Shown one piece after another: positions 41,885-50,303 of a stretch of 64,000 bases of DNA. The DNA is from Streptomyces sp. HUAS MG91 (GTDB lineage Bacteria; Actinomycetota; Actinomycetes; Streptomycetales; Streptomycetaceae): assembly GCF_040529335.1 (NCBI RefSeq), contig NZ_CP159534.1:2480001-2544000 (forward strand), read 5' to 3'. Position 1 is the stretch's first letter. Each line of letters starts with the position of its first letter. The notes beneath the pieces are model-generated. The model was not told the origin of the DNA, searched no databases, and saw only the letters and a program-made list of their open reading frames with translations. The translations under genes were made by a program, and so were the position numbers.

Positions 41885-42658
41885 ATGGACGTTTCGCACA
41901 CTGCACCGGCACCGACGAGGACCGCCGTGGTCACCGGCGCGGGCTCCGGCATCGGCCGGGCCGTCGCCCTGGAGCTGCTGCGCTCCGGCTGGCGCGTGGC
42001 CCTGGCGGGGCGCCGGGTCGGGACGCTGGAGGAGACGGCGGGCCTGGCCCCCGGCACGGAGGCGCTCGCCGTCCGCACCGACGTGTCGAGCCCCGACGAC
42101 GTGACGGCCCTGTTCGCCGCCGTACGCGACCGGTTCGGGCGGCTCGACCTGCTGTTCAACAACGCGGGGACGTTCGGGCCCGGCGGTGTCCCCGTCGAGG
42201 AGCTGTCCTACGAGGACTGGCGGCAGGTCGTCGACGTGAACCTGGGCGGGGCGTTCCTGTGCGCGCAGGCGGCGTTCCGGCTGATGAAGGAGCAGGATCC
42301 GCGGGGCGGGCGGATCATCAACAACGGCTCCATCTCCGCGCACACGCCCCGGCCGCACTCGATCGCGTACACGGCGACCAAGCACGCCATGACGGGCCTG
42401 ACGAAGTCCCTCTCCCTGGACGGGCGGCCGTACCGGATCGCCTGCGGGCAGATCGACATCGGCAACGCGGCGACCGACATGACCGAGCGCATGCGCACCG
42501 GAATCCTCCAGGCCAACGGCGAACTGGCCGTCGAGCCGGTCATGGACGTCGCCGACGTGGCCCGCACGGTGCGGCACATGGCCGAACTCCCCCTGGAGGC
42601 CAACGTCCAGTTCGCAACGGTGCTCGCCACGAACATGCCGTATGTGGGGCGGGGCTGA
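41885..42658 (+). CDS. SDR-family NAD(P)-dependent oxidoreductase
   Basis: 257 residues from ATG 41885. [19 protein letters not shown] is the classical SDR cofactor motif (about 18-36), [10 protein letters not shown] the second cofactor motif, [13 protein letters not shown] the NNAG motif, and [20 protein letters not shown] with the following K supplies Ser, Tyr and Lys of the active site. [15 protein letters not shown] follows the active site. Substrate unknown. A TACCCT hexamer ends 6 bases before the ATG and no ribosome site is visible, so it is probably leaderless. Divergent from phoD. Confidence 0.92.
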   Translation: MDVSHTAPAPTRTAVVTGAGSGIGRAVALELLRSGWRVALAGRRVGTLEETAGLAPGTEALAVRTDVSSPDDVTALFAAVRDRFGRLDLLFNNAGTFGPGGVPVEELSYEDWRQVVDVNLGGAFLCAQAAFRLMKEQDPRGGRIINNGSISAHTPRPHSIAYTATKHAMTGLTKSLSLDGRPYRIACGQIDIGNAATDMTERMRTGILQANGELAVEPVMDVADVARTVRHMAELPLEANVQFATVLATNMPYVGRG

Positions 42659-42673
42659 ATCGGGGGGTGCGTT

Positions 42674-42795
42674 GGCGGGTGCGGGTGAGTGGGGCTTCTC
42701 GCGCAGTTCCCCGCGCCCCTGAAACGAGCTCCGCTCGTCCAGGGGAGGCTGCGCGGAGCGCATGCCTCAGGGGCGCGGGGAACCCTGTGATCGGG
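42674..42795. repeat. Dispersed intergenic repeat, copy 7 (complete)
   Basis: GGCGGGTGCGGGTGAGTGGG, CTTCTCGCGCAGTTCCCCGC and GCCCCTGAAACGAG on the left; GAGGCTGCGCGGAGCGCATG, CCTCAGGGGCGCGGGGAACC on the right. It ends about 20 bases before the next start, so it may also carry promoter elements of that gene. Confidence 0.85.
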
Positions 42796-42815
42796 CGGCG
42801 AGTGAGAATGGCCCC

Positions 42816-43664
42816 ATGACAACCCCGCTGCGCTACACGGCCTTCGCCACCAGCCCCGCCGGAGGCAACCCGGCCGGGATCGTCCTGGACGCCTCCACGC
42901 TGGACGACGACACCATGCTGAAGATCGCCGCCGACCTGGGCTACAGCGAATCCGCGTTCGTCACCCCGGCCCAGAGCGACCAGGACCGCACCTACGACCT
43001 GCGCTTCTTCAGCCCCAAGGCCGAGGTCAGCTTCTGCGGCCACGCCACCGTGGCGACGGCCGTGGCCCTCGCGGAGCGCCACGGCACCGGCGACTACCTG
43101 TTCCGCACCCCGGCCGGCGAGGTCCCCGTCACCGTCGAGGGCGCCCCGGGCACCCCGTTGCGCGCGACCCTGACCAGCGTCGCCCCGCACATCGAGGACG
43201 TACGGGACGAGGACCTGACCGAGGCGCTGGCCGCGCTCGACTGGCCGGCCGCCGACCTCGACCCGGCGTTCCCGCCGAGGATCGCCTACGCGGGCGCCCG
43301 GCACCTGGTGCTCGCCGCGGGCAGCCGGGAGCGCCTGGCCGATCTGGCGTACGACTTCGACCGGCTCGCCGCGCTGATGCACCGCCTGGACCTGACGACC
43401 GTCCAACTCGTCTGGCGGGAGAGCGAGTTCACCTTCCACGTCCGCGACCCGTTCCCGGTGGGCGGGGTCGTCGAGGACCCGGCGACGGGCGCGGCGGCCG
43501 CGGCGTTCGGCGCGTATCTGCGCGCGCTCGGCCTCGTCCCTGCCGCGGCCGTTCTCACTCTGCACCAGGGCGCCGACATGGGCCGCCCGGGCGAGCTGAC
43601 GGTGACGCTGCGGGAGGGCGACGAGCGGGTGCGGGTCAGCGGGACGGCGGTACCGATCCCGTAA
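42816..43664 (+). CDS. PhzF-family isomerase-like protein
   Basis: 282 residues from ATG 42816, normal length for the family. Typical first-half segments: FATSPAGGNPAGIVLDASTL, LGYSESAFVTPA (with the conserved Glu in SES), RFFSPKAEVSFCGHATVATA. Second half: LVWRESEFTFHVRDPFPVGG, VEDPATGAAAAAFGAYL and LHQGADMGRPGELTV. The ESAF Glu and CGHAT motifs are intact, so it may catalyse an isomerisation as in PhzF/DapF. Substrate unknown. It converges on the small SnoaL-like gene with a 22-base gap. The window has a second, shorter PhzF paralogue at 26 kb. Confidence 0.9.
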   Translation: MTTPLRYTAFATSPAGGNPAGIVLDASTLDDDTMLKIAADLGYSESAFVTPAQSDQDRTYDLRFFSPKAEVSFCGHATVATAVALAERHGTGDYLFRTPAGEVPVTVEGAPGTPLRATLTSVAPHIEDVRDEDLTEALAALDWPAADLDPAFPPRIAYAGARHLVLAAGSRERLADLAYDFDRLAALMHRLDLTTVQLVWRESEFTFHVRDPFPVGGVVEDPATGAAAAAFGAYLRALGLVPAAAVLTLHQGADMGRPGELTVTLREGDERVRVSGTAVPIP

Positions 43665-43686
43665 CCACCCTGCCGCGCGCGGGAGA

Positions 43687-44010
43687 TCAGCCCTGGCCGG
43701 TCTCGAACCGGACGACCTTGCCGTCCTCCACCTGGAACGTCCAGCGGGTGCGCATCTCACCCCAGGCGTCGTTGCGGTAGAGGGCGACGAGGCCGCGCCC
43801 CTGGGCGGTCTCCTTCTCGACCTCCATGTGGCCGTGCGAGTCGAAGATCTCGCGGTCCGTCCACTCGTCGAGGTTCCGTTCGCTGCCGTCGTCCGCCATG
43901 GTGGCGCCGGGGGCGAGCACCGCACGGAAGGCGTCCTTGTCGTGGGCGTTCAGCGCCGTCACGAAGGCGCGGACGGCCGGATCGCTGAGTTTCGCGGTCT
44001 GGATGGGCAT
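43687..44010 (-). CDS. SnoaL/NTF2-like nuclear-transport-factor-fold protein
   Basis: 107 residues from ATG 44010. The cone-shaped NTF2 fold is suggested by PAVRAFVTALNAHDKDAFRA, VLAPGATMADDGSERNLDEW, REIFDSHGHMEVE and MRTRWTFQVEDGKVVRFETG. The small size fits single-domain SnoaL-like proteins, used as polyketide cyclases, isomerases or ligand binders. No catalytic role can be assigned. The longer open frame upstream crosses the DoxX gene and is not coding. It is divergent from the DoxX gene, 90 bases apart. Confidence 0.85.
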   Translation of the reverse strand: MPIQTAKLSDPAVRAFVTALNAHDKDAFRAVLAPGATMADDGSERNLDEWTDREIFDSHGHMEVEKETAQGRGLVALYRNDAWGEMRTRWTFQVEDGKVVRFETGQG

Positions 44011-44100
44011 GCGGTCAGCGTGGCACCGGCGGGTGGGGGCCGCCACCCGAACGGGCCCGGCCACCGAGTGCCCGGCGCCGCCCTGGCGGACGGTGGAACC

Positions 44101-44646
44101 ATGACGACCACCTGCATACGTTCCCGCCGTTCCTGCCTCGACCGCACCGGCCTCGGGCTGCTCGCGCTGCGCGCGGGCACCGGCGGGGTGCTTCTCGCGC
44201 ACGGCGCGCAGAAACTGCTCGGCTGGTTCGGCGGCGGCGGGGTCTCCGGCACGACCGCCGCCATGGACTCCATGGGGTTCACCCCCGCCAGGGCGAGCGC
44301 GCTGGCCGCCGGGGTCGGCGAGGTGGGCGGCGGCGCCCTGCTCGCGCTCGGCCTCGCGACCCCGGTGGGCGGCGCCGCCGCGGCCGGGACCATGGTGGCG
44401 GCCTCCGCCGTGCACGCCCCGAACGGCTTCTTCGCGATGAACGGCGGCTACGAGTACGCGGCGTTCCTCGGCTTCGTCGCCGCGGGCCTCGCGGTGACCG
44501 GCCCCGGCCGCTACTCCCTCGACCACGCGCTGGGCCATGTCCTCGACCGGCACTGGATGGTGCCCGCGGCGCTCGTCGGGGCGGGGGCCGCGGCACTCGC
44601 CGTGGTCGGCTCGCGCAACAAGCGGGTCAAGGAGCAGGAGGCGTAG
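44101..44646 (+). CDS. DoxX-family membrane protein
   Basis: 181 residues from ATG 44101. Four transmembrane helices with the DoxX hallmarks GLLALRAGTGGVLLAHGAQK, LLGWFGGGGVSGTTAAM, AAGVGEVGGGALLALGLATP and VAASAVHAPNGFFAMNGGYE, then a last helix (LVGAGAAALAVVG) and a basic tail. DoxX proteins are quinone- or thiol-linked membrane components in some bacteria; the role here is unknown. It starts a co-directional run with the MazG-like and GT2 genes, which however seem to have their own promoters. Confidence 0.88.
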   Translation: MTTTCIRSRRSCLDRTGLGLLALRAGTGGVLLAHGAQKLLGWFGGGGVSGTTAAMDSMGFTPARASALAAGVGEVGGGALLALGLATPVGGAAAAGTMVAASAVHAPNGFFAMNGGYEYAAFLGFVAAGLAVTGPGRYSLDHALGHVLDRHWMVPAALVGAGAAALAVVGSRNKRVKEQEA

Positions 44647-44692
44647 AACCGCGCTCGGGCCGCCGCCCCCTCGCTCTCTAGACTCGGCGTCC

Positions 44693-45049
44693 ATGACGAC
44701 GAGCGACACCGGCCGCCCCTCCTCCGATCCCGACACCGACCTGTGGACCACCGTCGACCGGCTCCGCGCCTGGCTCGACGAGAGCAACCGGCAGCCTCCC
44801 GGTGAGGCGCTGCTGCTACGGGTGCTGAAGCTGTCGGAGGAGGTCGGCGAGGTCGCCGAGGCGGTGATCGGGGCCGTCGGCCAGAACCCGCGCAAGGGCG
44901 TCAGCCACACCTGGCAGGACGTCGAGTCGGAGCTGTGCGACGTGATCGTCACGGCGCTGGTGGCCCTCGGCACGCTCACCCCGGACGCCCGCGCGGCCCT
45001 CGACGCGCATGTGGCGAAGGTGGCGGAGCGCTCGCTCGGCACGGACTGA
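44693..45049 (+). CDS. MazG-like nucleotide pyrophosphohydrolase-type protein
   Basis: 118 residues from ATG 44693. LWTTVDRLRAWLDESNRQPP leads to RVLKLSEEVGEVAEAVIGAV, the MazG ExxE metal motif, and later VESELCDVIVTALVALGTL supplies the second ExxD motif. All four acidic positions for magnesium are present, so a dNTP pyrophosphatase or nucleotide house-cleaning role is likely. A TAGACT hexamer lies 8 bases before the ATG and there is no ribosome site, which suggests a leaderless transcript. Confidence 0.88.
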   Translation: MTTSDTGRPSSDPDTDLWTTVDRLRAWLDESNRQPPGEALLLRVLKLSEEVGEVAEAVIGAVGQNPRKGVSHTWQDVESELCDVIVTALVALGTLTPDARAALDAHVAKVAERSLGTD

Positions 45050-45094
45050 CCGGCGGGTGCGGGGCGCCGTAGGTGAACGGCTACCATCGCCGCC

Positions 45095-46000
45095 ATGACA
45101 GACAGGCACCGAATCCCCGAACTCCCGCGCCTGGGCGTGGCCATCGTCACCATGGGCAACCGCCCCAAGGACGTGGACGCGCTGCTGGATTCGGTGGCCA
45201 TGCAGGACGCGCCCCCGGTCCGCGTCGTCATGATCGGCAACGGCACGGTGCTGCCCGCGTACACCGGCTACCCCTTCGAGGTCACGACGGTCGAACTCGA
45301 CGACAACCTCGGCTGCCCGGGCGGCCGCAACGTCGCGCTGGCCCGGCTCCGTGAGTTCGGCGACGTGGACGTGGCCGTCGAGCTGGACGACGACGGACTG
45401 CTCGTCGACGCCGATGTCTTCTCCACCATCCAGCGGCTGTACGCGGCCGACGCGCGGCTCGGCGTCGTGGGCTTCCGCATCGCGGACGAGCACGGCGAGA
45501 CCCAGCGCCGTCACGTGCCGCGGCTGCGCGCCAAGGACCCGATGCGGCGCGGCCTCGTCACCGCGTTCCTGGGCGGCGGGCACGCCTTCTCGATGGACAT
45601 GCTCGCCGAGACGGGCGACTGGCCCGCCGACTTCTTCTTCACGCACGAGGAGACGGACCTGGCATGGCGGGCGCTGGACGCCGGCTGGAAGGTCCTCTAC
45701 GAGCCGTCGCTGCTGCTCCAGCACCCGAAGACCTCCCCGGCGCGGCACGCGGTCTACCACCGGATGACCGCCCGCAACCGGGTGTGGCTGGCCCGCCGTC
45801 GTCTTCCGCTCCTGCTGGTCCCCGTGTATCTGGGCGTCTGGACGGCGATCACGCTGCTGCGGACCCGCTCGCTCGGCGGTCTGCGCGCGTGGGCGGCCGG
45901 TTTCGTGGAGGGCGTACGCACCCCGGCCGGTGAGCGCCGCCCGATGAAGTGGCGCACGGTGTGGCGCATGACCCGGCTCGGACGTCCGCCGCTGATCTGA
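45095..46000 (+). CDS. Glycosyltransferase family 2 protein
   Basis: 301 residues from ATG 45095. GT-A fold: VAIVTMGNRPKDVDALLDSV, NLGCPGGRNVALARLREFG, VAVELDDDGLLVDADVF with the DDD nucleotide-sugar/metal motif, and DFFFTHEETDLAWRALDAGW with the acceptor-side ED motif. RRRLPLLLVPVYLGVWTAI near the C-terminus may be a membrane-associated helix. It is similar to enzymes that add rhamnose-like sugars to cell-wall polymers (family-level inference). TACCAT (45082-45087) lies 7 bases before ATG, so it is probably leaderless. Confidence 0.9.
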   Translation: MTDRHRIPELPRLGVAIVTMGNRPKDVDALLDSVAMQDAPPVRVVMIGNGTVLPAYTGYPFEVTTVELDDNLGCPGGRNVALARLREFGDVDVAVELDDDGLLVDADVFSTIQRLYAADARLGVVGFRIADEHGETQRRHVPRLRAKDPMRRGLVTAFLGGGHAFSMDMLAETGDWPADFFFTHEETDLAWRALDAGWKVLYEPSLLLQHPKTSPARHAVYHRMTARNRVWLARRRLPLLLVPVYLGVWTAITLLRTRSLGGLRAWAAGFVEGVRTPAGERRPMKWRTVWRMTRLGRPPLI

Positions 46001-46002
46001 CC

Positions 46003-46083
46003 TCGGGCCCGGTGGGGCCCCTGGACGAGCGGAGCTCGTCTCAGGGGCGCGGGGAACTGCGCGAGAAGCCCCACCGGCCGTCA
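46003..46083. repeat. Dispersed intergenic repeat, copy 8 (right half)
   Basis: CGGGCCCGGTGGGGCCCCTG, then GAGCGGAGCTCGTCTCAGG, GGCGCGGGGAACTGCGCGAG and AAGCCCCACCGGCCG. The left GTTCCCC arm is missing. Between convergent genes. Confidence 0.8.
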
Positions 46084-46102
46084 GCCGGACGACGATCCGA
46101 GA

Positions 46103-47617
46103 TCAGCCCTGCTGCGCGCGCCGCCGGCGAGTGGCGAACACCGTGCCCGCACCGGCGGCGACGACCAGCGCGGCAGCCGCGGCGAGCGGCCCCGCGGGGA
46201 CATCGGCACCGGTGGACGCGAGAGCGCCGCCGACGGTCGAGCCGGTCGTGCCGGTGCCGCCGACGGTGCCCGCCCCGCCCGTGGTGCCCGAAGTACCGCC
46301 GGACGCACCGCCGTCGGAACCGCCGGAGCCGCCCGGCAGCGTCGCGTCCTCGTCGAGGGAGACCGCGGCGGTGACCGGGTCGAGCGCGGCGTCCGCCTCG
46401 TAGAACCCGCCGAACGCCTTGGCGCCGCCGGCGGTGAGGGTGGCCGAGGCGCCGTTCAGGGCGACGATGTCGTCCTTGGCGGTGAGGTCGCCGGAGCCGA
46501 GCTTCAGGGTGGCGACGGTCAGGTCGTCGTACGTGGTGACCTTGCCGGTCTCCCGGTCCTTGCTGGACACGTCGGCGACGAGCTTGCCGCCGGTGCCCTC
46601 CGCCGTGACGTGCAGATCGCTGAACTGCAGGTCGAGGGAGTAGGCGCCGTCCTCCTCGTGGCCGAGGAAGCGGACCTTGCCGGCGAACTTCGCGTCGAGG
46701 GACTTGGCGTCGGCGTCGTAGCTGCCGCTCGCGTCGCCGAACCGGTAGACGGATCCGTTCTTCGCGGCGCCGCCGCTCAGTTCGACCTTGCCCTTCGCGA
46801 TGGGTCCGCTGATGTACGTACGGAAGGACTCCTTGACGCCCCAGTCCAGGTTGCCGTCGACGACCTCGCCGGAGACGGCCCCGGTGGGCTCGGTGGGCTC
46901 CGTGGAGGGGTCGGCGGTCTTGGTCGGCGTGGGCGTCTTCGTCGGCGTGGGCGTCTTGGTGGGAGTCGGCGTCTTCGTCGGCGTCGGCGAGGCGGTGGGC
47001 GCGGAGCCGGCCGTGACGGTCAGCGTCGCCGGGTCGAGCGCGGTGCCCTCCTTGTACATGCCGTTGAAGGCCGCGGCGCCCTTGGCGGTCAGGGTGGCCG
47101 GGATGTCCTTGAAGGTCATCGCGCCGCCCGCGCCCTGGCCGGGCCGGACCGCGGAGAGGTCGAGGGTGGCGAACTCGATGTCGTTCTGGACGGTGCCGTT
47201 GAGGGAGACGTCGGCGTCGATGTGGCCGGTGGTGCCGGACGTCACCACCTTCACGTCGCTGACCTTGATGTCGAAGCCGTGCGCCTTGGAGGCGAAGCGG
47301 ACGGCACCCTTGAAGGCGGTGTCGGTGCCGTGGGTGGCCGTGTCGTAGGTGCCGGTGCCGCCACTGAAGGTGAACGGGCCGTTGTCGGCGGCCTGCGTGG
47401 CGCCGTCCGTCGCGTCGATCGACCCGGCGGCGATCCCCGTCACGTACTTGCGGAAAGACTCCTTGAGGCCCCAGTCGAGCGTGCCGTTCTTCAGCTCGAT
47501 GCCGGAGGGAGCGCCGTCGGCGGCGGCCGCGGGCAGGACGAGCGCGCCGGCCCCGAGCGCGACGACGGTGGCCGTGGCGGCGGCGAGGGCTATGGGGTGT
47601 CTGGCGATGCGTGCCAT
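46103..47617 (-). CDS. htaA: HtaA-type heme-binding surface protein with LASTG sorting signal
   Basis: 504 residues from ATG 47617. N-terminal signal peptide (HPIALAAATATVVALGAGAL). Two HtaA domains: about 38-195 (LKNGTLDWGLKESFRKYVTG) and about 250-415 (VVDGNLDWGVKESFRTYISG). Between them a TPTPTKTPTPTKTPTPTKT-type spacer (about 212-240). The C-terminus is GGALASTGADVPAG, a hydrophobic helix and RRRRAQQG: a LAxTG motif for class E sortase. So it is probably covalently attached to peptidoglycan and displays two heme-binding domains. It follows the other HtaA gene in the same direction, under the shared iron box at 49169. Confidence 0.9.
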   Translation of the reverse strand: MARIARHPIALAAATATVVALGAGALVLPAAAADGAPSGIELKNGTLDWGLKESFRKYVTGIAAGSIDATDGATQAADNGPFTFSGGTGTYDTATHGTDTAFKGAVRFASKAHGFDIKVSDVKVVTSGTTGHIDADVSLNGTVQNDIEFATLDLSAVRPGQGAGGAMTFKDIPATLTAKGAAAFNGMYKEGTALDPATLTVTAGSAPTASPTPTKTPTPTKTPTPTKTPTPTKTADPSTEPTEPTGAVSGEVVDGNLDWGVKESFRTYISGPIAKGKVELSGGAAKNGSVYRFGDASGSYDADAKSLDAKFAGKVRFLGHEEDGAYSLDLQFSDLHVTAEGTGGKLVADVSSKDRETGKVTTYDDLTVATLKLGSGDLTAKDDIVALNGASATLTAGGAKAFGGFYEADAALDPVTAAVSLDEDATLPGGSGGSDGGASGGTSGTTGGAGTVGGTGTTGSTVGGALASTGADVPAGPLAAAAALVVAAGAGTVFATRRRRAQQG

Positions 47618-47716
47618 GGGAGTGGTTCCTCCTTGGTGTGGAACTGGTTCGAGCGGGCTGTCAGGGGGTGGACAGCCGTTGCGGAGAGGGAAGTTCGCAG
47701 AGGGGGCCGGGGTCCG

Positions 47717-49129
47717 TCAGGAGTCCTGGGCGGTGCGGCGGCGGTGGCGGATCAGCAGGCCCCCGGCGGCGGCCAGGACGACCACGACGGCGGCGGCGAT
47801 CCCGGCGACCGCTCCCCCGGGCAGGCCCGCGTCCGTCCCGGCCGCGGCCGGTTCGGCGGCCCGCGACGCCTTCGCCTTCGGGGTGGGCGTCGGCGACGCC
47901 GAGCTGCCGAGGTCGGGCAGGGCCGGCAGGCGCGCGTCCGAGTCGAGGGCGACGGCCAGGGAGACGGGGTCCATGGCGGTGCCCTTCTTGTACATCCCGC
48001 CGAACGCCTTCGCTCCGGCGGCGGTGAGCACGGCCGGGGCCTCGCTCACCTCGACGAGCCCGTCCGCGGCCTTGAGTTCGCCGGTCCTGAACGTCACGAG
48101 CGCGGCGTCCTTCGTGGTCCTGCCGTCGCTGGTCGTGTCGGCGCGCAGGATGCCCTTGCCATCGGCGACGGAGACAGTCACGTGCGCGAACTTCAGGTCG
48201 AGGCCGTGCTCGCCGGTGAAGCGGACGGACCCGTCGAAGTCGGCCTTCAGGGACTGCTTCTTCTTGTCGTACGTCCCCTTGCCCTTCGGGAAGCGGAACA
48301 GCGCGCCGCCGTCCTGGGCGCCGTCGCCGAGGGTCCACTCGCCCTGGGCGATGTCGCCGGTGACGTACTCGCGGAAGGTGCGCCGCACGCCCCAGTCGAC
48401 GGCCCCGTCGTGGAGCTTCCCGGCGGCGTCCTGCTTCGCCTTCTTCGCCTTCTTCTCCGGGGACTCGGCCGGCTTGGCGGGCGTGGGCGACGCCTTCGCG
48501 GGTGCGACGTCCGCGGACAGGCTCACCGGGTCGAGCGCGGTGCCCGCCGTGTAGTAGCCGGCGAAGGACCGCGCGCCCTGTGAAGTGAGCGTGGCGGGAA
48601 GGTTGTTGAGGGCGACCGCGTTGCCGTCGCCCCGCATGTCGATCCCGCCGAGGGAGAGGGAGGCGAAGGGCACCTGGCGGGACGACGTGACCGCCCCGGT
48701 GCCCTTCGCCCTGCTCACGACATCGACGTACAGCGTCCCCGAGCCGCCCGCGATCCGGACGGTGGGATTGCTGATCGTCATGTCGAGTTCGTACGAGCCG
48801 TCGGCCTTCTTGTGGCCGACGAAGTGCACGCCACCGGAGAACGAGGACGAGAAGGCGCCGGTCGACCCGTCGTACGAGCCGCGCGCCGAGTGGAAGCGGA
48901 ACTGGCTCGCGCCGACGGTGGCGGCGCCGCCCGTCAGGGCGTAGGTCCCCTGCGCGATGGGCCCGGTGATGTAGCTCTGGAAGGACGATTTCACGCCCCA
49001 GTCGAGCCGGCCGCCCTGCACGGTACGGGCGGCGGCGTGCGCGCCAGCGACCGGCAGCAGGGCGCCGAGCAGCGCGGTGAACAGGGTGACGGCAAGGACG
49101 CGGAGACGTATCCGGGCGCGTCGGGGCAT
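47717..49129 (-). CDS. htaA: HtaA-type heme-binding membrane-anchored protein
   Basis: 470 residues from ATG 49129. Signal peptide: RIRLRVLAVTLFTALLGALL, cleavage near AHA-A. Two HtaA domains: about 36-190 (VQGGRLDWGVKSSFQSYITG) and about 245-400 (LHDGAVDWGVRRTFREYVTG). The charged linker is PEKKAKKAKQDAAGK. The C-terminus has a transmembrane helix (AVAGIAAAVVVVLAAAGGLL) and RHRRR, but no sortase motif, so it is held in the membrane. With the wall-anchored HtaA protein it could form a relay from cell surface to the HmuT lipoprotein, as in Corynebacterium. First gene after the divergent iron box. Confidence 0.9.
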   Translation of the reverse strand: MPRRARIRLRVLAVTLFTALLGALLPVAGAHAAARTVQGGRLDWGVKSSFQSYITGPIAQGTYALTGGAATVGASQFRFHSARGSYDGSTGAFSSSFSGGVHFVGHKKADGSYELDMTISNPTVRIAGGSGTLYVDVVSRAKGTGAVTSSRQVPFASLSLGGIDMRGDGNAVALNNLPATLTSQGARSFAGYYTAGTALDPVSLSADVAPAKASPTPAKPAESPEKKAKKAKQDAAGKLHDGAVDWGVRRTFREYVTGDIAQGEWTLGDGAQDGGALFRFPKGKGTYDKKKQSLKADFDGSVRFTGEHGLDLKFAHVTVSVADGKGILRADTTSDGRTTKDAALVTFRTGELKAADGLVEVSEAPAVLTAAGAKAFGGMYKKGTAMDPVSLAVALDSDARLPALPDLGSSASPTPTPKAKASRAAEPAAAGTDAGLPGGAVAGIAAAVVVVLAAAGGLLIRHRRRTAQDS

Positions 49130-49168
49130 GGCTCTTCCTCCGGGTGACCGTCACCAGACCCTGGCGAC

Positions 49169-49187
49169 TTAGGTAAGGCTAACCTAA
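49169..49187. promoter_or_regulatory. Iron box shared by htaA genes and hmuTUV
   Basis: TTAGGTAAGGCTAACCTAA, the best match in the window to the DmdR/IdeR consensus. It lies between divergent starts 49129 and 49241 and is followed by TATGAT (49190-49195), a good -10 for hmuT, so repressor binding would block it. The same site covers the promoter of the htaA operon. Confidence 0.93.
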
Positions 49188-49240
49188 ACTATGATCGCCT
49201 TTGTCAACAGCCCCTCTCACCACGACAGGACGGTGTCCGC

Positions 49241-50302
49241 GTGTCCACGCACGGCGCCCTCGCGCACTCCTCCCGACGGACGGGGGTGCTGATCTCCGTA
49301 CTGCTCCTGGCGCTCGCGCTGGTCGCCACCGCCTGCTCGGGCACCACCACCGGGGCCACCGGATCGACCGGATCCACCGGGTCGCGGACCACCGCCGGGG
49401 CCGCGACGGCGGACCGCGTCGAGCCGCTCAGCCCGGCCCCCGCCCCGAAGCTGCCCGCCACGGTCACCTCGGCCGGCGGCGAGCGGGTCACCGTCCGCGC
49501 GGCGGACCGGATCGTGCCGCTCTCCGGCAGCCTCAGCGAGCTGGTGTTCACGCTCGGGCTCGGCGAGCACGTGGTCGCCCGGGACATCACCGCCACGTTC
49601 GCGCAGGCGGAGAAGCTGCCGGTGGTCACCCGCAACCACGACGTGTCCGCGGAGAGCGTGCTGTCCCTGAAGCCGGACCTGGTCCTGGCCGAGACCACGA
49701 CCGGGCCCGCCGAGGCGATGCGGCAGATCCGCGACGCGGGCGTCCCGGTCGTCGTGATCGACCCGGCGACGGGCCTGTCCGACGTCGGCACCCGTATCGG
49801 GGCCGTCGCGAAGACGCTCGGCGTCCCGGCCGCGGGCAAGGAGCTGACGCGGCGTTCCGAGGACCGGATCGCCGCCGTGCGCCGGACGATCCCGAAGCCG
49901 AAGAGCGCGAAGGACCGGCCGCGGGTGGCCTTCCTCTATCTGCGCGGCTCGGCCTCCGTCTATCTCCTCGGCGGCAGGGAGTCGGGCGCCACCTCGCTGC
50001 TCGAAGCGGCCGGCGCGGTCGACGCGGGCGCGGCCTCCGGCCTGAGGAAGGACTTCACCGCGATCACCAGCGAGGCGCTGGCGAAGGCGGCGCCGGACGC
50101 GATCCTCGTCATGAGCAAGGGACTTGAGTCGGTCGGCGGGATCGACGGCATGGTGAAGATCCCCGGTGTCGCCGAGACCCCGGCCGGCGTGGACCGCAGG
50201 GTCGTCTCGGTCGAGGACGGCGTCCTGCTCAACTACGGCCCCCGCACCGACCAGGTGCTGCGCTCGATCGTGAAGCAGCTCTACGGAACGGACGGTGCCT
50301 GA
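49241..50302 (+). CDS. hmuT: Heme ABC transporter substrate-binding lipoprotein
   Basis: 353 residues from GTG 49241, with CAGGACGG upstream. Lipobox ALVATAC gives lipidated Cys32, followed by a Thr/Gly/Ser-rich tether (TTTGATGSTGSTGSRTTAG). The class III binding-protein fold is shown by LSELVFTLGLGEHVVARDIT, VSAESVLSLKPDLVLAETTT and YLLGGRESGATSLLEAAGAV. This family binds heme via Tyr/His in the inter-lobe cleft. Position ahead of hmuU and hmuV and divergent from htaA genes makes heme the most probable ligand. Confidence 0.92.
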   Translation: MSTHGALAHSSRRTGVLISVLLLALALVATACSGTTTGATGSTGSTGSRTTAGAATADRVEPLSPAPAPKLPATVTSAGGERVTVRAADRIVPLSGSLSELVFTLGLGEHVVARDITATFAQAEKLPVVTRNHDVSAESVLSLKPDLVLAETTTGPAEAMRQIRDAGVPVVVIDPATGLSDVGTRIGAVAKTLGVPAAGKELTRRSEDRIAAVRRTIPKPKSAKDRPRVAFLYLRGSASVYLLGGRESGATSLLEAAGAVDAGAASGLRKDFTAITSEALAKAAPDAILVMSKGLESVGGIDGMVKIPGVAETPAGVDRRVVSVEDGVLLNYGPRTDQVLRSIVKQLYGTDGA

Positions 50303-50303
50303 G

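Noticed and set aside
23910..42790. Insertion sequences or MITE-type transposons at the dispersed repeats
   Set aside because: No transposase, no target-site duplication seen; variable inner parts fit REP/BIME-like elements better.
46900..47000. Short tandem repeats resembling a CRISPR-like or minisatellite array
   Set aside because: They encode the TPTPTK spacer of the HtaA protein; there are no spacers and the unit is codon-phased.
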